A DNA stretch of 64,000 nt. Origin: Gammaproteobacteria bacterium (GTDB lineage Bacteria > Pseudomonadota > Gammaproteobacteria > DSM-16500). The first letter of the stretch is position 1. Each line of letters begins with the position of its first letter. A program made the position numbers and the translations under genes. Shown in pieces: positions 36,694 to 44,463 of this stretch. The notes beneath the pieces were generated by a model. The model saw nothing but the letters and a program-made list of their open reading frames with translations. It was not told the DNA's origin and did no database searches. The stretch lies in assembly GCA_014132615.1 (NCBI GenBank), contig BMAH01000012.1, positions 1-64,000 on the forward strand, read 5' to 3'.

Positions 36694-37430
36694 ATAAATT
36701 TTTGGTAATAGCTAAAGGTGTAATAATAGTAATGGGTATGGTTGGAATAGCTCATGCTAATAATAATGCTCTCGACAATTCAGTAAACAATTGGACGGGG
36801 TTTTATGCTGGTGCGAACGGGGGATTTTCTTTTAACAATGCTAAAGTAAAATCACAACAATTGGCTTTTACTAATCCAAATGAAGCTTGCAATACTACTT
36901 CAGATTATTCAACTTTTTCTCCTGGCATACAGTTGGGCTATTTATATAAATTTTCAAACGCATATGTCACTGGGATAGAAGCGAATGCCACGGTTAACAT
37001 TGATCAAAAAGATAGATTAGGTTGTACCAGTGAATTTAATTCCGCTGTTTATGATCGCTTTACATTTAGAAATCAGATGCAAACTTCTATTAAGGGTAGA
37101 GTAGGCCGTGACTTAAATTGGAATAACAACACGCTGCTTCCCTATTTAACAGGTGGTGCGAGTTTCGCTAGAGTGGGTTTAACATACAAAAATGAAGGCG
37201 AAGATTATTATTCCAATAATAATACCCAAGTCGGTTGGTTATTAGGCGCAGGTATAGAATGGGCATTTCAAAAACAGTGGTCGGTGCGCGCAGAATATTA
37301 TTATCTAGCTTATGGAAAGATTATCAGTTTAAAAATACCTAATCTCTATGGCTTAGAAGATCCTAACGGTAAGGCTCATATTAATCTTAGTTCTAACAAC
37401 GTTGTTGTAGCGCTTAATTATTGGATTTAA
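36690..37430 (+). CDS. Outer-membrane beta-barrel protein (Omp25/31-like), coupled to the Gly-rich gene
   Basis: A 246-aa barrel protein with a signal peptide (VIIVMGMVGIAHA) and the family pattern NWTGFYAGANGGFSF, FSPGIQLGYLYKF, IKGRVGRDL...LPYLTGGASFARV, VGWLLGAGIEWAFQKQWSVRAEYYY and a C-terminal NNVVVALNYWI. ATG 36690 lies inside the TGA of the preceding gene (ATGA), so translation is probably coupled. Its small barrel is too narrow to be an ordinary passenger exporter, so if it partners the Gly-rich protein it is more likely an anchor. Confidence 0.8.
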   Translation: MNKFLVIAKGVIIVMGMVGIAHANNNALDNSVNNWTGFYAGANGGFSFNNAKVKSQQLAFTNPNEACNTTSDYSTFSPGIQLGYLYKFSNAYVTGIEANATVNIDQKDRLGCTSEFNSAVYDRFTFRNQMQTSIKGRVGRDLNWNNNTLLPYLTGGASFARVGLTYKNEGEDYYSNNNTQVGWLLGAGIEWAFQKQWSVRAEYYYLAYGKIISLKIPNLYGLEDPNGKAHINLSSNNVVVALNYWI

Positions 37431-37482
37431 TGGTGAGCGCATCAACGCTAACAAAATTAGTATTCAATTTTGGGGATTTAAT

Positions 37483-38274
37483 ATGAATCAGGAATCCTAT
37501 TTTTCACTAGCGAGTGAAACTTATTTTATAGCTCATTCTGAACTTATTTCTTCTAGACCTACTCTTCTATTTATTCATGGTTTAGGTGACTCACACATCG
37601 ATTTCTTGCCTTATCTTACAAGTGATCTAACCAAAAACTTCAATATCCTCATTCCAGATTTACTTGGATATGGCAAAAGTTCTTCGGCGAGTGATTACAG
37701 TTTTCAGCATCAAGTGCAAGGCATCATAAATCATCTCGATTATCTACAGGCTAAAACAAAAATAAAATTTAACGATATTATTTTAATAGCCCATTCAATG
37801 GGCGGCATTCACGCAACGTTACTTTGCGATTCCACTCTAAAAAATGTAATAAAAGGATTTATTAACGTTGAAGGCAGCGTAACTCAATATGGATCATTCG
37901 TCTCAAAAAACATGATTGAATCTTTAAAAATAAGTAGTTTTGCTGATTGGTTTGCAGAGTTTAAAAGGGGTATTCAATTTGGATCGTATTATGCCTCACT
38001 TGAATTTTGCAACCCACAGGCATTTTGCCAAAATGCATCAGAAATGTATCATTTATGCCATGCATCTAGCGGCAAATTTACAAATAGTATAGGCAAAGAA
38101 TTTGTTGGCCTTGATGTTCGCAAAGTATATTGCTACGGAGATTTTACTTGCCAAGAAACCCTAGAGTTTCTTAAAGAAAATAATGTACCCCTTCATTATA
38201 TACCTGCCAATACACATTTTGTGCTTTCGGAATGCCCGGAGGAGGTTATTAAATATGTTGAAAGTTTTATATAA
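37483..38274 (+). CDS. Alpha/beta hydrolase
   Basis: A 263-aa alpha/beta-hydrolase fold protein: LLFIHGLGDSHIDF (oxyanion loop HG), FNILIPDLLGYGKSS, nucleophile elbow IAHSMGGIHA (Ser about residue 106) and PANTHFVLSECPEEV carrying the catalytic His. GGGGA precedes the ATG. It follows the surface locus by about 50 bp but its substrate and link to that locus are unknown. Confidence 0.8.
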   Translation: MNQESYFSLASETYFIAHSELISSRPTLLFIHGLGDSHIDFLPYLTSDLTKNFNILIPDLLGYGKSSSASDYSFQHQVQGIINHLDYLQAKTKIKFNDIILIAHSMGGIHATLLCDSTLKNVIKGFINVEGSVTQYGSFVSKNMIESLKISSFADWFAEFKRGIQFGSYYASLEFCNPQAFCQNASEMYHLCHASSGKFTNSIGKEFVGLDVRKVYCYGDFTCQETLEFLKENNVPLHYIPANTHFVLSECPEEVIKYVESFI

Positions 38275-38292
38275 ATAAGTGCATAAGTTATC

Positions 38293-38793
38293 TTAAAAAA
38301 CATCATCACTTTTGTGTTTTGTCTCATGGCTAAAGTTTTTTAAAAGCCCTTGGTGTTGATTGGGATTATCAAAATATTTAATGAAAAAAATTTTAGTTAA
38401 TTCTGGGTTATATGTATTTTTTCTTATGAATTCAATTTCAAAACCACATTTTTCATAAAAACCAGGTGCTTGAAATTGACTAGTTACTAAATTGATATTG
38501 TTATAGCCTTTGTCGCGAAAATGGCTTTCAAGTTCTTCAAGTAATTTTTTTCCTAACCCTAATTTGCGATAATGAGGATCAATCCAGATATCATCTACAT
38601 AAATCTCTGAAAATGCTGTGTATGCAGTTAATGCGCCTATAATAGTATCTTTGCTATTTTTAACAGCAAGTGAAAATTTTTTATAATTACAGACTATTCC
38701 ATGAGCTGCTTCATCAATGATATGGCCATGATGAATTTTTTCAGAAACATCATCTGGAAGAGTATTTTGGTATTCTATTTTGAAATTAGTCAT
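38293..38793 (-). CDS. GNAT-family N-acetyltransferase
   Basis: A 166-aa GNAT protein. The acetyl-CoA site is the Q/RxxGxG/A-type YRKLGLGKKLLEELE (about residues 75-90), preceded by the strand AYTAFSEIYVDDIWID and followed by NINLVTSQFQAPGFYEKCGFE, the standard motif B. It converges on the hydrolase gene. The acceptor is unknown. Confidence 0.8.
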   Translation of the reverse strand: MTNFKIEYQNTLPDDVSEKIHHGHIIDEAAHGIVCNYKKFSLAVKNSKDTIIGALTAYTAFSEIYVDDIWIDPHYRKLGLGKKLLEELESHFRDKGYNNINLVTSQFQAPGFYEKCGFEIEFIRKNTYNPELTKIFFIKYFDNPNQHQGLLKNFSHETKHKSDDVF

Positions 38794-38848
38794 TGAGGTT
38801 GCTCTTACAACGTTAAATCATTATTAGTTTCTTTGACAGTAGAAAAAA

Positions 38849-39310
38849 TTAGTCTTTTTCTACTTTAGAGACTAAATTATCTAATATTTTAATTAAAGAT
38901 TGTTGATTAGTCTTGCTCATCACGCCAAAAAAATCCTCATCAATTTTTTCTACTATCGGTACTAATTTAGAAACTAAGCTTTTACCCCCGGCAGTTAGCT
39001 GGACCGATTTTGCACGTGTATCATCTTTATGCTCAGCTCGTTTAATCAGGCCCAGCGCTACTAGTTTTTTTAGCGATTTTGAAACCGTCATCTTATCTAG
39101 CTTAGTGCTACGCACAATTAAAATTTGCGTGGGTATTTGTTTTGTTGTCTCAAACCATAGCGCATTTGCTAAGATAACAAATTGCGCATGCGAGATATCA
39201 TAGACGTCGAGTGCTTTTTTAATGCGGCGTTGCCACATTACCATCGTTTGCCAAAGTAAAAAACCTGGGCTATGTTCAGGCTTCTCAAATCCAAATGCAG
39301 AATCAACCAT
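38849..39310 (-). CDS. MarR-family transcriptional regulator
   Basis: A 153-aa winged-helix regulator: DISHAQFVILANALWF, then the recognition helix and wing in TQILIVRSTKLDKMTVSKSLKKLVALGLIKR and KDDTRAKSVQLTAGGKSLV, the MarR signature. ATG 39310 has GAGGGG a few bases ahead and overlaps the end of the upstream SRPBCC gene by 8 bp, so both are translated from one mRNA. It probably represses the shared promoter at 39748-39785. Confidence 0.85.
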   Translation of the reverse strand: MVDSAFGFEKPEHSPGFLLWQTMVMWQRRIKKALDVYDISHAQFVILANALWFETTKQIPTQILIVRSTKLDKMTVSKSLKKLVALGLIKRAEHKDDTRAKSVQLTAGGKSLVSKLVPIVEKIDEDFFGVMSKTNQQSLIKILDNLVSKVEKD

Positions 39311-39728
39311 TCTCACCCCTCGCAAGTTTTACTAAAGCATCCATTTCTTGAGGCACACTATTAGCAACGTTTTGAGCGACTAACTTTATCCACAACAATT
39401 TAAGAGGTCCTGTCACAACTAAAGTATTGGTCAGACGCAAACCCTCTGATGTTTCTTCTATAGCATGTGTATCATACATTTTTGCACCAAAGAATGTTGT
39501 ACAATCCGTGAATTTTCTGCCCTCATCAATTTCAACTAATGTAATTTTAACGGCAGGCACCCCTTTAGGTTTCAGCATAAAATGATTGCCGGCAGTAAAC
39601 GCGCCATCCATTTTGCAATAATCTAAATCACCATGCCAGGTAGGCCAGTTATTCACCTCTGTCCATATGCGCCAAATATCTTCTTTTTTAACGTTTGGGT
39701 AAATTTTGCTGTGAGTTTTGGTCCACAT
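39303..39728 (-). CDS. SRPBCC (START/polyketide-cyclase-like) family protein
   Basis: A 141-aa ligand-binding fold protein: HSKIYPNVKKEDIWRIWTEVNNWPTWHGDLDYCKM is the usual start (helix, WP.W...), followed by MLKPKGVPAVKITLVEIDEGRKFTD and a long C-terminal helix. SRPBCC proteins bind lipids or other hydrophobic ligands. It is the first gene of a two-gene unit with marR, so its ligand may be related to the regulator's inducer. Confidence 0.8.
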   Translation of the reverse strand: MWTKTHSKIYPNVKKEDIWRIWTEVNNWPTWHGDLDYCKMDGAFTAGNHFMLKPKGVPAVKITLVEIDEGRKFTDCTTFFGAKMYDTHAIEETSEGLRLTNTLVVTGPLKLLWIKLVAQNVANSVPQEMDALVKLARGENG

Positions 39729-39747
39729 AGGTTCTTCCTTTAGGCGT

Positions 39748-39785
39748 ATTATAGTAAAGTTAGATATTGTATGTAAGTTTACTAT
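39748..39785 (-). promoter_or_regulatory. Promoter and flanking inverted repeat of the SRPBCC-marR unit
   Basis: On the minus strand TTACAT, a 17-bp spacer and TATAAT (39748-39776). An 8-bp perfect inverted repeat, ATAGTAAA (39751-39758) and TTTACTAT (39778-39785), overlaps the -10 and lies just upstream of the -35, a plausible MarR binding arrangement. Confidence 0.5.
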
Positions 39786-39824
39786 TTAATCAAGCTAAAC
39801 ATGCTAATAATCAATAATACTTGA

Positions 39825-40937
39825 CTAGGCATTATTGATAATGACGTGCTGTTTGATTGAGAATTCTTCTAATTCCTTCATGTATTCAGTCAGCGTTATC
39901 ATTCCAACACAAGGCATGGCACCGCTTACATGTAAGTTACCTCGAATGATTTTTTTGCTAAGAATAATAGCGGGTACACATGGTATCTGAGGACCGTCAT
40001 TATCTTTTGCGATAATAAACCATTTAATTTCGATTGGTTTTCCTTTCTTGTCTATTCCTTTCATTAGCATATGCATGCCACCACTTGAAGTACCAAATGA
40101 ATCAAAAATATGACTTAGTGATAAAAGAAATTTCGCATGTTTTGGTAAATTAAGAGGAAGACCCATTCTTACAAGATATGATATGGCCCACATTCCTAAA
40201 TGAAGAGCGCTGGTCTCCATTCCTGCGGAGAAGCGAATATTTTTTAATCCATATTTGTCGGTAAATAAATCTAAATCAGGAATATCACAATTTGCCATCC
40301 AGCGTTTACCCAATTCAGGATACGCTTGGCGATAGATATCTTGCCAGCCAAAACAGGTTTGATTGTGACTACCCCAGGGTTTTAACGGTTTGCCTAAATA
40401 CGTTAAAATTGATTCTGTCGTTGCAAGCCCGCGCGGTGCTTTTTGTCCGGGGCTAATTCCATAAATCAGTGAGTCAATTGAGGAGAAGTCATTTTTATAG
40501 TGATCTAATACAGCAGACGATAAACCAGGTACTGTGCTCGCTCCACTTACTACAAGAACATTGTTTTCTTTCGCTAAGGAATCTAAACAAGTGATGCCGG
40601 TTACAAAATCACGTGCATCTGCAAGATCGATATAATGAACGTTATGTTTAATGCAGATTTTAGCAATTGAATAATCTGTAGTTTGAAATGGTCCTATAGT
40701 ATTAATAACAATGCTTGGTTTTAAAAGACTAAGCTGTTTGTCTAGTTCTTGATTAGCATCAAACACAGCAATCGTAATTGTATTTTCTGCTGCATTATTT
40801 TTTAATTTGTTGCGTAAAGCTTCTGCTTTTTGTCGTTCACGACCAGCAATAATAATTGATATATTATCTTTTACCAGAGTAGCAGCAATACGTGAGCCAA
40901 AATTACCATAGCCACCAAGAATAAGTACTGGATTCAT
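39825..40937 (-). CDS. Saccharopine dehydrogenase-like NAD(P)-binding oxidoreductase
   Basis: A 370-aa protein with an N-terminal Rossmann domain typical of the saccharopine dehydrogenase/trans-acting enoyl reductase group: PVLILGGYGNFGSRIAATL (residues 3-21), ISIIAGRERQKAEAL, SIVINTIGPFQ and VHYIDLADARDFV. The C-terminal half matches members paired with DUF4166. The start overlaps the upstream DUF4166 gene by 4 bp. Substrate unknown; a lipid or amino-acid derivative is possible. Confidence 0.8.
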   Translation of the reverse strand: MNPVLILGGYGNFGSRIAATLVKDNISIIIAGRERQKAEALRNKLKNNAAENTITIAVFDANQELDKQLSLLKPSIVINTIGPFQTTDYSIAKICIKHNVHYIDLADARDFVTGITCLDSLAKENNVLVVSGASTVPGLSSAVLDHYKNDFSSIDSLIYGISPGQKAPRGLATTESILTYLGKPLKPWGSHNQTCFGWQDIYRQAYPELGKRWMANCDIPDLDLFTDKYGLKNIRFSAGMETSALHLGMWAISYLVRMGLPLNLPKHAKFLLSLSHIFDSFGTSSGGMHMLMKGIDKKGKPIEIKWFIIAKDNDGPQIPCVPAIILSKKIIRGNLHVSGAMPCVGMITLTEYMKELEEFSIKQHVIINNA

Positions 40938-41545
40938 GTTGGTAACCTTGTAAAAGTAAAGTCACCTGAATAACTGTACATGGTGCCAAACCATGGATGA
41001 GTCATTGTCATGGTGACTCTGTAGGAATTATCATTAATCACTTCTTCTTCAGCGTGACCAATCCCTACAAAAAGTTTAAGTGGTATAGGTATATTTAATC
41101 CAAATACTCTCAATACATAGCCTTTATGTTGCATCACTACTTTTTTACCATCATAAAAATAATGTGTTCTCCAGCCCATGCCAAAAGACATGCGTTCTAC
41201 TACATCGCTGTCTTTAATGACGTGCATACACGAATTAAACTTATAAGGTGGTTTATTAGGAAAATAAAAGGTGCGATCAAGACAAACAGCATCAGAATCA
41301 ATCTGACTGCGAAAATCTACTTTCACCGGAATATTTTTTCCTCTGTAGGGTACTAGCACATGAAATAATCTAAAAATCGGCATTAACCAAGACATGATTT
41401 TAGAGAAGTGAATCTCCATTTCTCCTTCAACTGTAACAATGTCGTTACTGTAAGGGCGGTTCATATACCGTTTTTGGAAGACGGGTGGTAATTTATCCCA
41501 TGTAGAACCAAAGACCGATTTAAATATTTGTTCTTGCTTATTCAT
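40934..41545 (-). CDS. DUF4166-family protein
   Basis: A 203-aa protein matching DUF4166: FKSVFGSTWDKLPPVFQKRY, then FRLFHVLVPYRGKNIPVKVDFRS, TFYFPNKPPYKFNSCM, MSFGMGWRTHYFYDGKKVVMQHKGYVL and HPWFGTMYSYSGDF. DUF4166 is often fused behind a saccharopine-dehydrogenase-like domain; here the two are separate genes with a 4-bp overlap. Function is not known. The start is set at the internal ATG 41545, which has GGTGAAG upstream. Confidence 0.75.
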   Translation of the reverse strand: MNKQEQIFKSVFGSTWDKLPPVFQKRYMNRPYSNDIVTVEGEMEIHFSKIMSWLMPIFRLFHVLVPYRGKNIPVKVDFRSQIDSDAVCLDRTFYFPNKPPYKFNSCMHVIKDSDVVERMSFGMGWRTHYFYDGKKVVMQHKGYVLRVFGLNIPIPLKLFVGIGHAEEEVINDNSYRVTMTMTHPWFGTMYSYSGDFTFTRLPT

Positions 41546-41633
41546 GGCTTCACCATATTCCACTGCTCAATTGGTAGCTTTTGCAAATATTGTATATCAA
41601 GATATAGGACTCACTTAGTGGAGAATGCGTGTG

Positions 41634-42098
41634 ATGCCGTATCTTTGGCTAAAGTTTATTCATATTGTCAGTTCAACTATTTTATTTGGCACCGGCATTG
41701 GCACGGCTTGTGTAATGCTATATGGCCATAACACACGAAAAATCAATATCATTGCTGCCATTACCCGTTACGTCGTTTTTGCAGATTGGATCTTCACTAC
41801 ACCTTCAGCAGTCATTCAATTGGTGACTGGCTTATGGATGGTATATTTGGCTGGTTATTCTTTTGCTTCATTTTGGATTTGGGGTTCAATAGTTGGTTAT
41901 GCCATTGCAGCAATTTGTTGGTTTCCAGTTGTCTATTTGCAAATCCAAATGCGCAATTTTGCAATTGAAGCAGATGAGTTTAACACTGAACTGCCTGAGC
42001 GATATTATAGTTATTTTAGATACTGGTTTTGTTTAGGTTGGCCAGCATTTATTAGTTTGTTAATCGTTTTTTATTTGATGACGAATAAGCCTTTTTGA
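41634..42098 (+). CDS. DUF2269-family membrane protein
   Basis: A 154-aa protein with four membrane helices and the family opening LWLKFIHIVSSTILFGTGIGTA, a conserved ADWIFTTPSAVIQLVTGLWMV and a final YWFCLGWPAFISLLIVFYLM. Three possible starts (ATG 41625, GTG 41631, ATG 41634) crowd one GGAG site; 41634 or 41631 is best spaced. It is divergent from the DUF4166 gene and is the last chromosomal gene before the island. Confidence 0.75.
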   Translation: MPYLWLKFIHIVSSTILFGTGIGTACVMLYGHNTRKINIIAAITRYVVFADWIFTTPSAVIQLVTGLWMVYLAGYSFASFWIWGSIVGYAIAAICWFPVVYLQIQMRNFAIEADEFNTELPERYYSYFRYWFCLGWPAFISLLIVFYLMTNKPF

Positions 42099-42137
42099 GA
42101 TTAAAGTGTTTTGGAAAGATAAATAGAGGAGCAGAAA

Positions 42138-42257
42138 TTAACGCCAAAACTTAAACATATATTGCAGTGCTAGAGTGATATTGGATTGGAACCGCTGATT
42201 TGTTCTTATCCCAAGTACAAAAGACATTGTTGGCGTAAAGTAATGAGGCGGCGTCAA
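42138..42257 (-). pseudogene. Possible C-terminal remnant of an outer-membrane barrel gene
   Basis: A minus-strand frame of 39 codons with no start reads ..YFTPTMSFVLGIRTNQ, then RFQSNITLALQYMF, KFWR and TAA. The alternation and the final aromatic-rich strand look like the C-terminus of a beta-barrel. It is cut at a stop just upstream (42258-42260), near the left edge of the island. Confidence 0.35.
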
Positions 42258-42315
42258 TCACATTTGCTAATTAACTAATTGATTATTAATTATATTTAAA
42301 ATGTGGCTTTTCAGC

Positions 42316-42336
42316 GTACCCCCAATAATACCCCCA
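42316..42336 (+). repeat. Left copy of the island-end direct repeat
   Basis: GTACCCCC-AATAAT-ACCCCC-A: two CCCCC blocks 12 bp apart. It differs from the right copy (57273) at three positions. Probably an integrase arm-type binding site. Confidence 0.7.
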
Positions 42337-42371
42337 TTAAATACTCTTTAGCTCATATTTGGCTCATAATA

Positions 42372-42641
42372 GTACAGTAGGGTGCTTACTGTTCCTGGGC
42401 TCGAGCTTATGCTTGTGATGAAGGAGCGTTTAGCTTCTGAGCCGGTGGGCTTTAACCTGCCCAATAACATGGAGGGTTAATGTATGCGAATACATCCAAC
42501 CTTGCAAGTTGTGTATGTGCGTAAAGGCCTTATTTTAGTGCCGATGTACATCATCGCAACAGTCCTGCATTAATTGCAAGACACAGCAGCGTGCCCTGCC
42601 CCCGAAAGGGGGTGTGTTGAAAAATAAGAACTGGGGGTGCT
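42372..42641 (+). other. Structured leader-like region before the island's first gene
   Basis: This 270-bp stretch holds several short hairpins (AGGAGC/GCTTCT near 42422, TGGGC/GCCCA near 42450) and, at 42599-42612, CCCCC-GAAA-GGGGG, a perfect 5-bp stem with a GNRA tetraloop. A 29-codon frame at 42484-42573 (ATG to TAA) follows GGAGGG at good spacing, so a leader peptide is possible. I cannot assign a known RNA family. Confidence 0.35.
42484..42573 (+). CDS. Possible 29-aa leader peptide
   Basis: MRIHPTLQVV...ATVLH, preceded by GGAGGG 8 nt before the ATG. Its size and position in a hairpin-rich leader suggest a translated leader or a chance frame; no homolog is known to me. Confidence 0.2.
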   Translation: MRIHPTLQVVYVRKGLILVPMYIIATVLH

Positions 42642-44072
42642 ATGGGTCAGTTTTTAGAAATAAGTCCATCAATGTTTTTTCAATATGCGAAATCACCACA
42701 TTGGCTTTGGTACGACATTCATGGTGATCAATCTAAAAAAACCGCATTACCAGAATTAACACTGCGTCTAATTGAAGGTGGTGTTTTACACGAAGCAGAA
42801 TGCGTCAAGGATATGCAAAAAGTTACTGTCGACAGAAATCTATCTGAGGAAGAAGCAGAAAAGCTAACGCTTAAATATATGAAAGATGGAGAAGAGCTTA
42901 TATATCAAGGTGTCATATCTTATATTGATGGCGATGTTAAATTCAAAGGTCGCCCTGATTTTCTAAAGAGGTGCCCAGGTTCCTCAAATTTTGGTAATTA
43001 TTATTACATACCGATTGAAATAAAAAATTCAACCAAATGCGATAAATCAGAATACAAAAAACAATTAATGTTTTATGCAATTATCTTAGAAAGAATACAA
43101 GGCTACAGACCGCTAGCAGGAGGCTTCATAAATAAAAATAAACAAGAGATTCCATGTGATTTAACAGAAAAAATATTACAAAATACAAATGAAGCTATTG
43201 GCAATATTTTGAGTATTCTTCGAGGAATAGAGCCACCTCTAAAAATTACCAAGGATGCACTAAGCACACCTTGGGCTGAAGTTCTACTGAGCTATGCAAA
43301 GCAAAAATCAGATATTTCACTGTTATATAACATCAGAGCTGACACGGTAAAAAGTTTAAATCAAGAAGGCATAAAAACTTTAAACGATATGGCAAAGTGC
43401 AATATTAATTCGTTGCCAAAAATTTCCGGTGCTAATGACTCCACCTTAGAACGATTGCATTTACAAGCAAAAGCACTCGTCAATGATGAAATTATCCCTT
43501 TAACTAAACCAGAAGTATCTGACTCTCAAACAAAAATTTATTTTGATGTGGAATATGATCCGCTATTAGGGGTTGATTATTTATTCGGCTTACTTATTTC
43601 CAAGGCTGATTCAAAACCAGATTTCAAATATTTTCTGGCAGAAGATCCCGAACAGGAAAATAAAATGTGGAACGAATTTATTAAATGGATTAATAATGAG
43701 AAATTTGAAAATGCAAAAATTTATCATTATAGTGACGCAGAAAAAACGCGATTAAAAATATTATCTGATAAATACGGTGGGTGTGAAAATCTTGATTTAT
43801 TTGTCTCTAACTTGGTTGATTTGAGAAAAATAACCACAAGTTCATTTGCGTTTCCTGTGTATTTCTATTCAATAAAAGATATCGCTAAGCATCTCAATTT
43901 TAAGTGGCAACATGAAAAAGCTGGTGGTGCGCAAAGTATATTCTGGTATGAGGAATGGTTGGAAAAAGGTGATAGATCAATCCTTCAAGATATCATTAAC
44001 TACAATGAGGATGACGTAAGAGCGACTGAATTTCTGCATAACTGGTTAAAGGAAAATGGAGTGGCAGAATGA
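42642..44072 (+). CDS. TM0106-family RecB-like nuclease
   Basis: A 476-aa protein. The N-terminal half is a RecB-type PD-(D/E)xK nuclease: ISPSMFFQYAKSPHW at the start, RPDFL (Asp) and YIPIEIKNS (E-x-K) about residues 107-130, and QLMFYAIILERIQG. A helix-hairpin-helix segment follows (IKTLNDMAKCNINSLPKISG, about 243-262). The C-terminal part is an RNase H-like exonuclease (IYFDVEYDPLLG, about 293-304, with a final NYNEDDVRATEFL). The combination is the TM0106 architecture. It is the only plus-strand gene in the island's left half; a defence role is inferred. Confidence 0.85.
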   Translation: MGQFLEISPSMFFQYAKSPHWLWYDIHGDQSKKTALPELTLRLIEGGVLHEAECVKDMQKVTVDRNLSEEEAEKLTLKYMKDGEELIYQGVISYIDGDVKFKGRPDFLKRCPGSSNFGNYYYIPIEIKNSTKCDKSEYKKQLMFYAIILERIQGYRPLAGGFINKNKQEIPCDLTEKILQNTNEAIGNILSILRGIEPPLKITKDALSTPWAEVLLSYAKQKSDISLLYNIRADTVKSLNQEGIKTLNDMAKCNINSLPKISGANDSTLERLHLQAKALVNDEIIPLTKPEVSDSQTKIYFDVEYDPLLGVDYLFGLLISKADSKPDFKYFLAEDPEQENKMWNEFIKWINNEKFENAKIYHYSDAEKTRLKILSDKYGGCENLDLFVSNLVDLRKITTSSFAFPVYFYSIKDIAKHLNFKWQHEKAGGAQSIFWYEEWLEKGDRSILQDIINYNEDDVRATEFLHNWLKENGVAE

Positions 44073-44074
44073 TT

Positions 44075-44425
44075 TTACCAGCCTCTTTGCTTTTTCCATT
44101 CCTCATCGCGCTTCTTACTTTCAGCTTGATCAATATGCCAGCGTTGATGCTTAAGGAAATCAGTAAATTTCTCAGCTTCATCAATAGTCATTTCACCTTT
44201 AGCGACTGCTTGTGTTATGTTGTTGGCAATTTGCAGCATATTATCGCTTGAATCGATTCTTCCCTCAGGTAAATCAAAATTAATTCCGCTATCTGGTTTT
44301 GTGCGAGGAATAATTCTTTCAACACAGAGGCGGAGAGCAGTAAGGTCACCTGCTAATGCACGTTCAATTAATTTTTCAATTATTGCATTTGCGTTTTGAT
44401 CAAGCATATTGCGTGGAGTTGTCAT
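44075..44425 (-). CDS. DUF5681-like small island protein
   Basis: A 116-aa protein with a core IIEKLIERALAGDLTALRLCVERIIPRTKPDSGINFDLP that resembles the C-terminal part of DUF5681 proteins common in prophages and islands, and a charged helical C-terminus (AESKKRDEEWKKQRGW). The stop lies 2 bp from the convergent TM0106 stop. Function unknown. Confidence 0.6.
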   Translation of the reverse strand: MTTPRNMLDQNANAIIEKLIERALAGDLTALRLCVERIIPRTKPDSGINFDLPEGRIDSSDNMLQIANNITQAVAKGEMTIDEAEKFTDFLKHQRWHIDQAESKKRDEEWKKQRGW

Positions 44426-44463
44426 GTTTCTTCTCCTTGAATGATGAGTTAAATAGCTTACAT

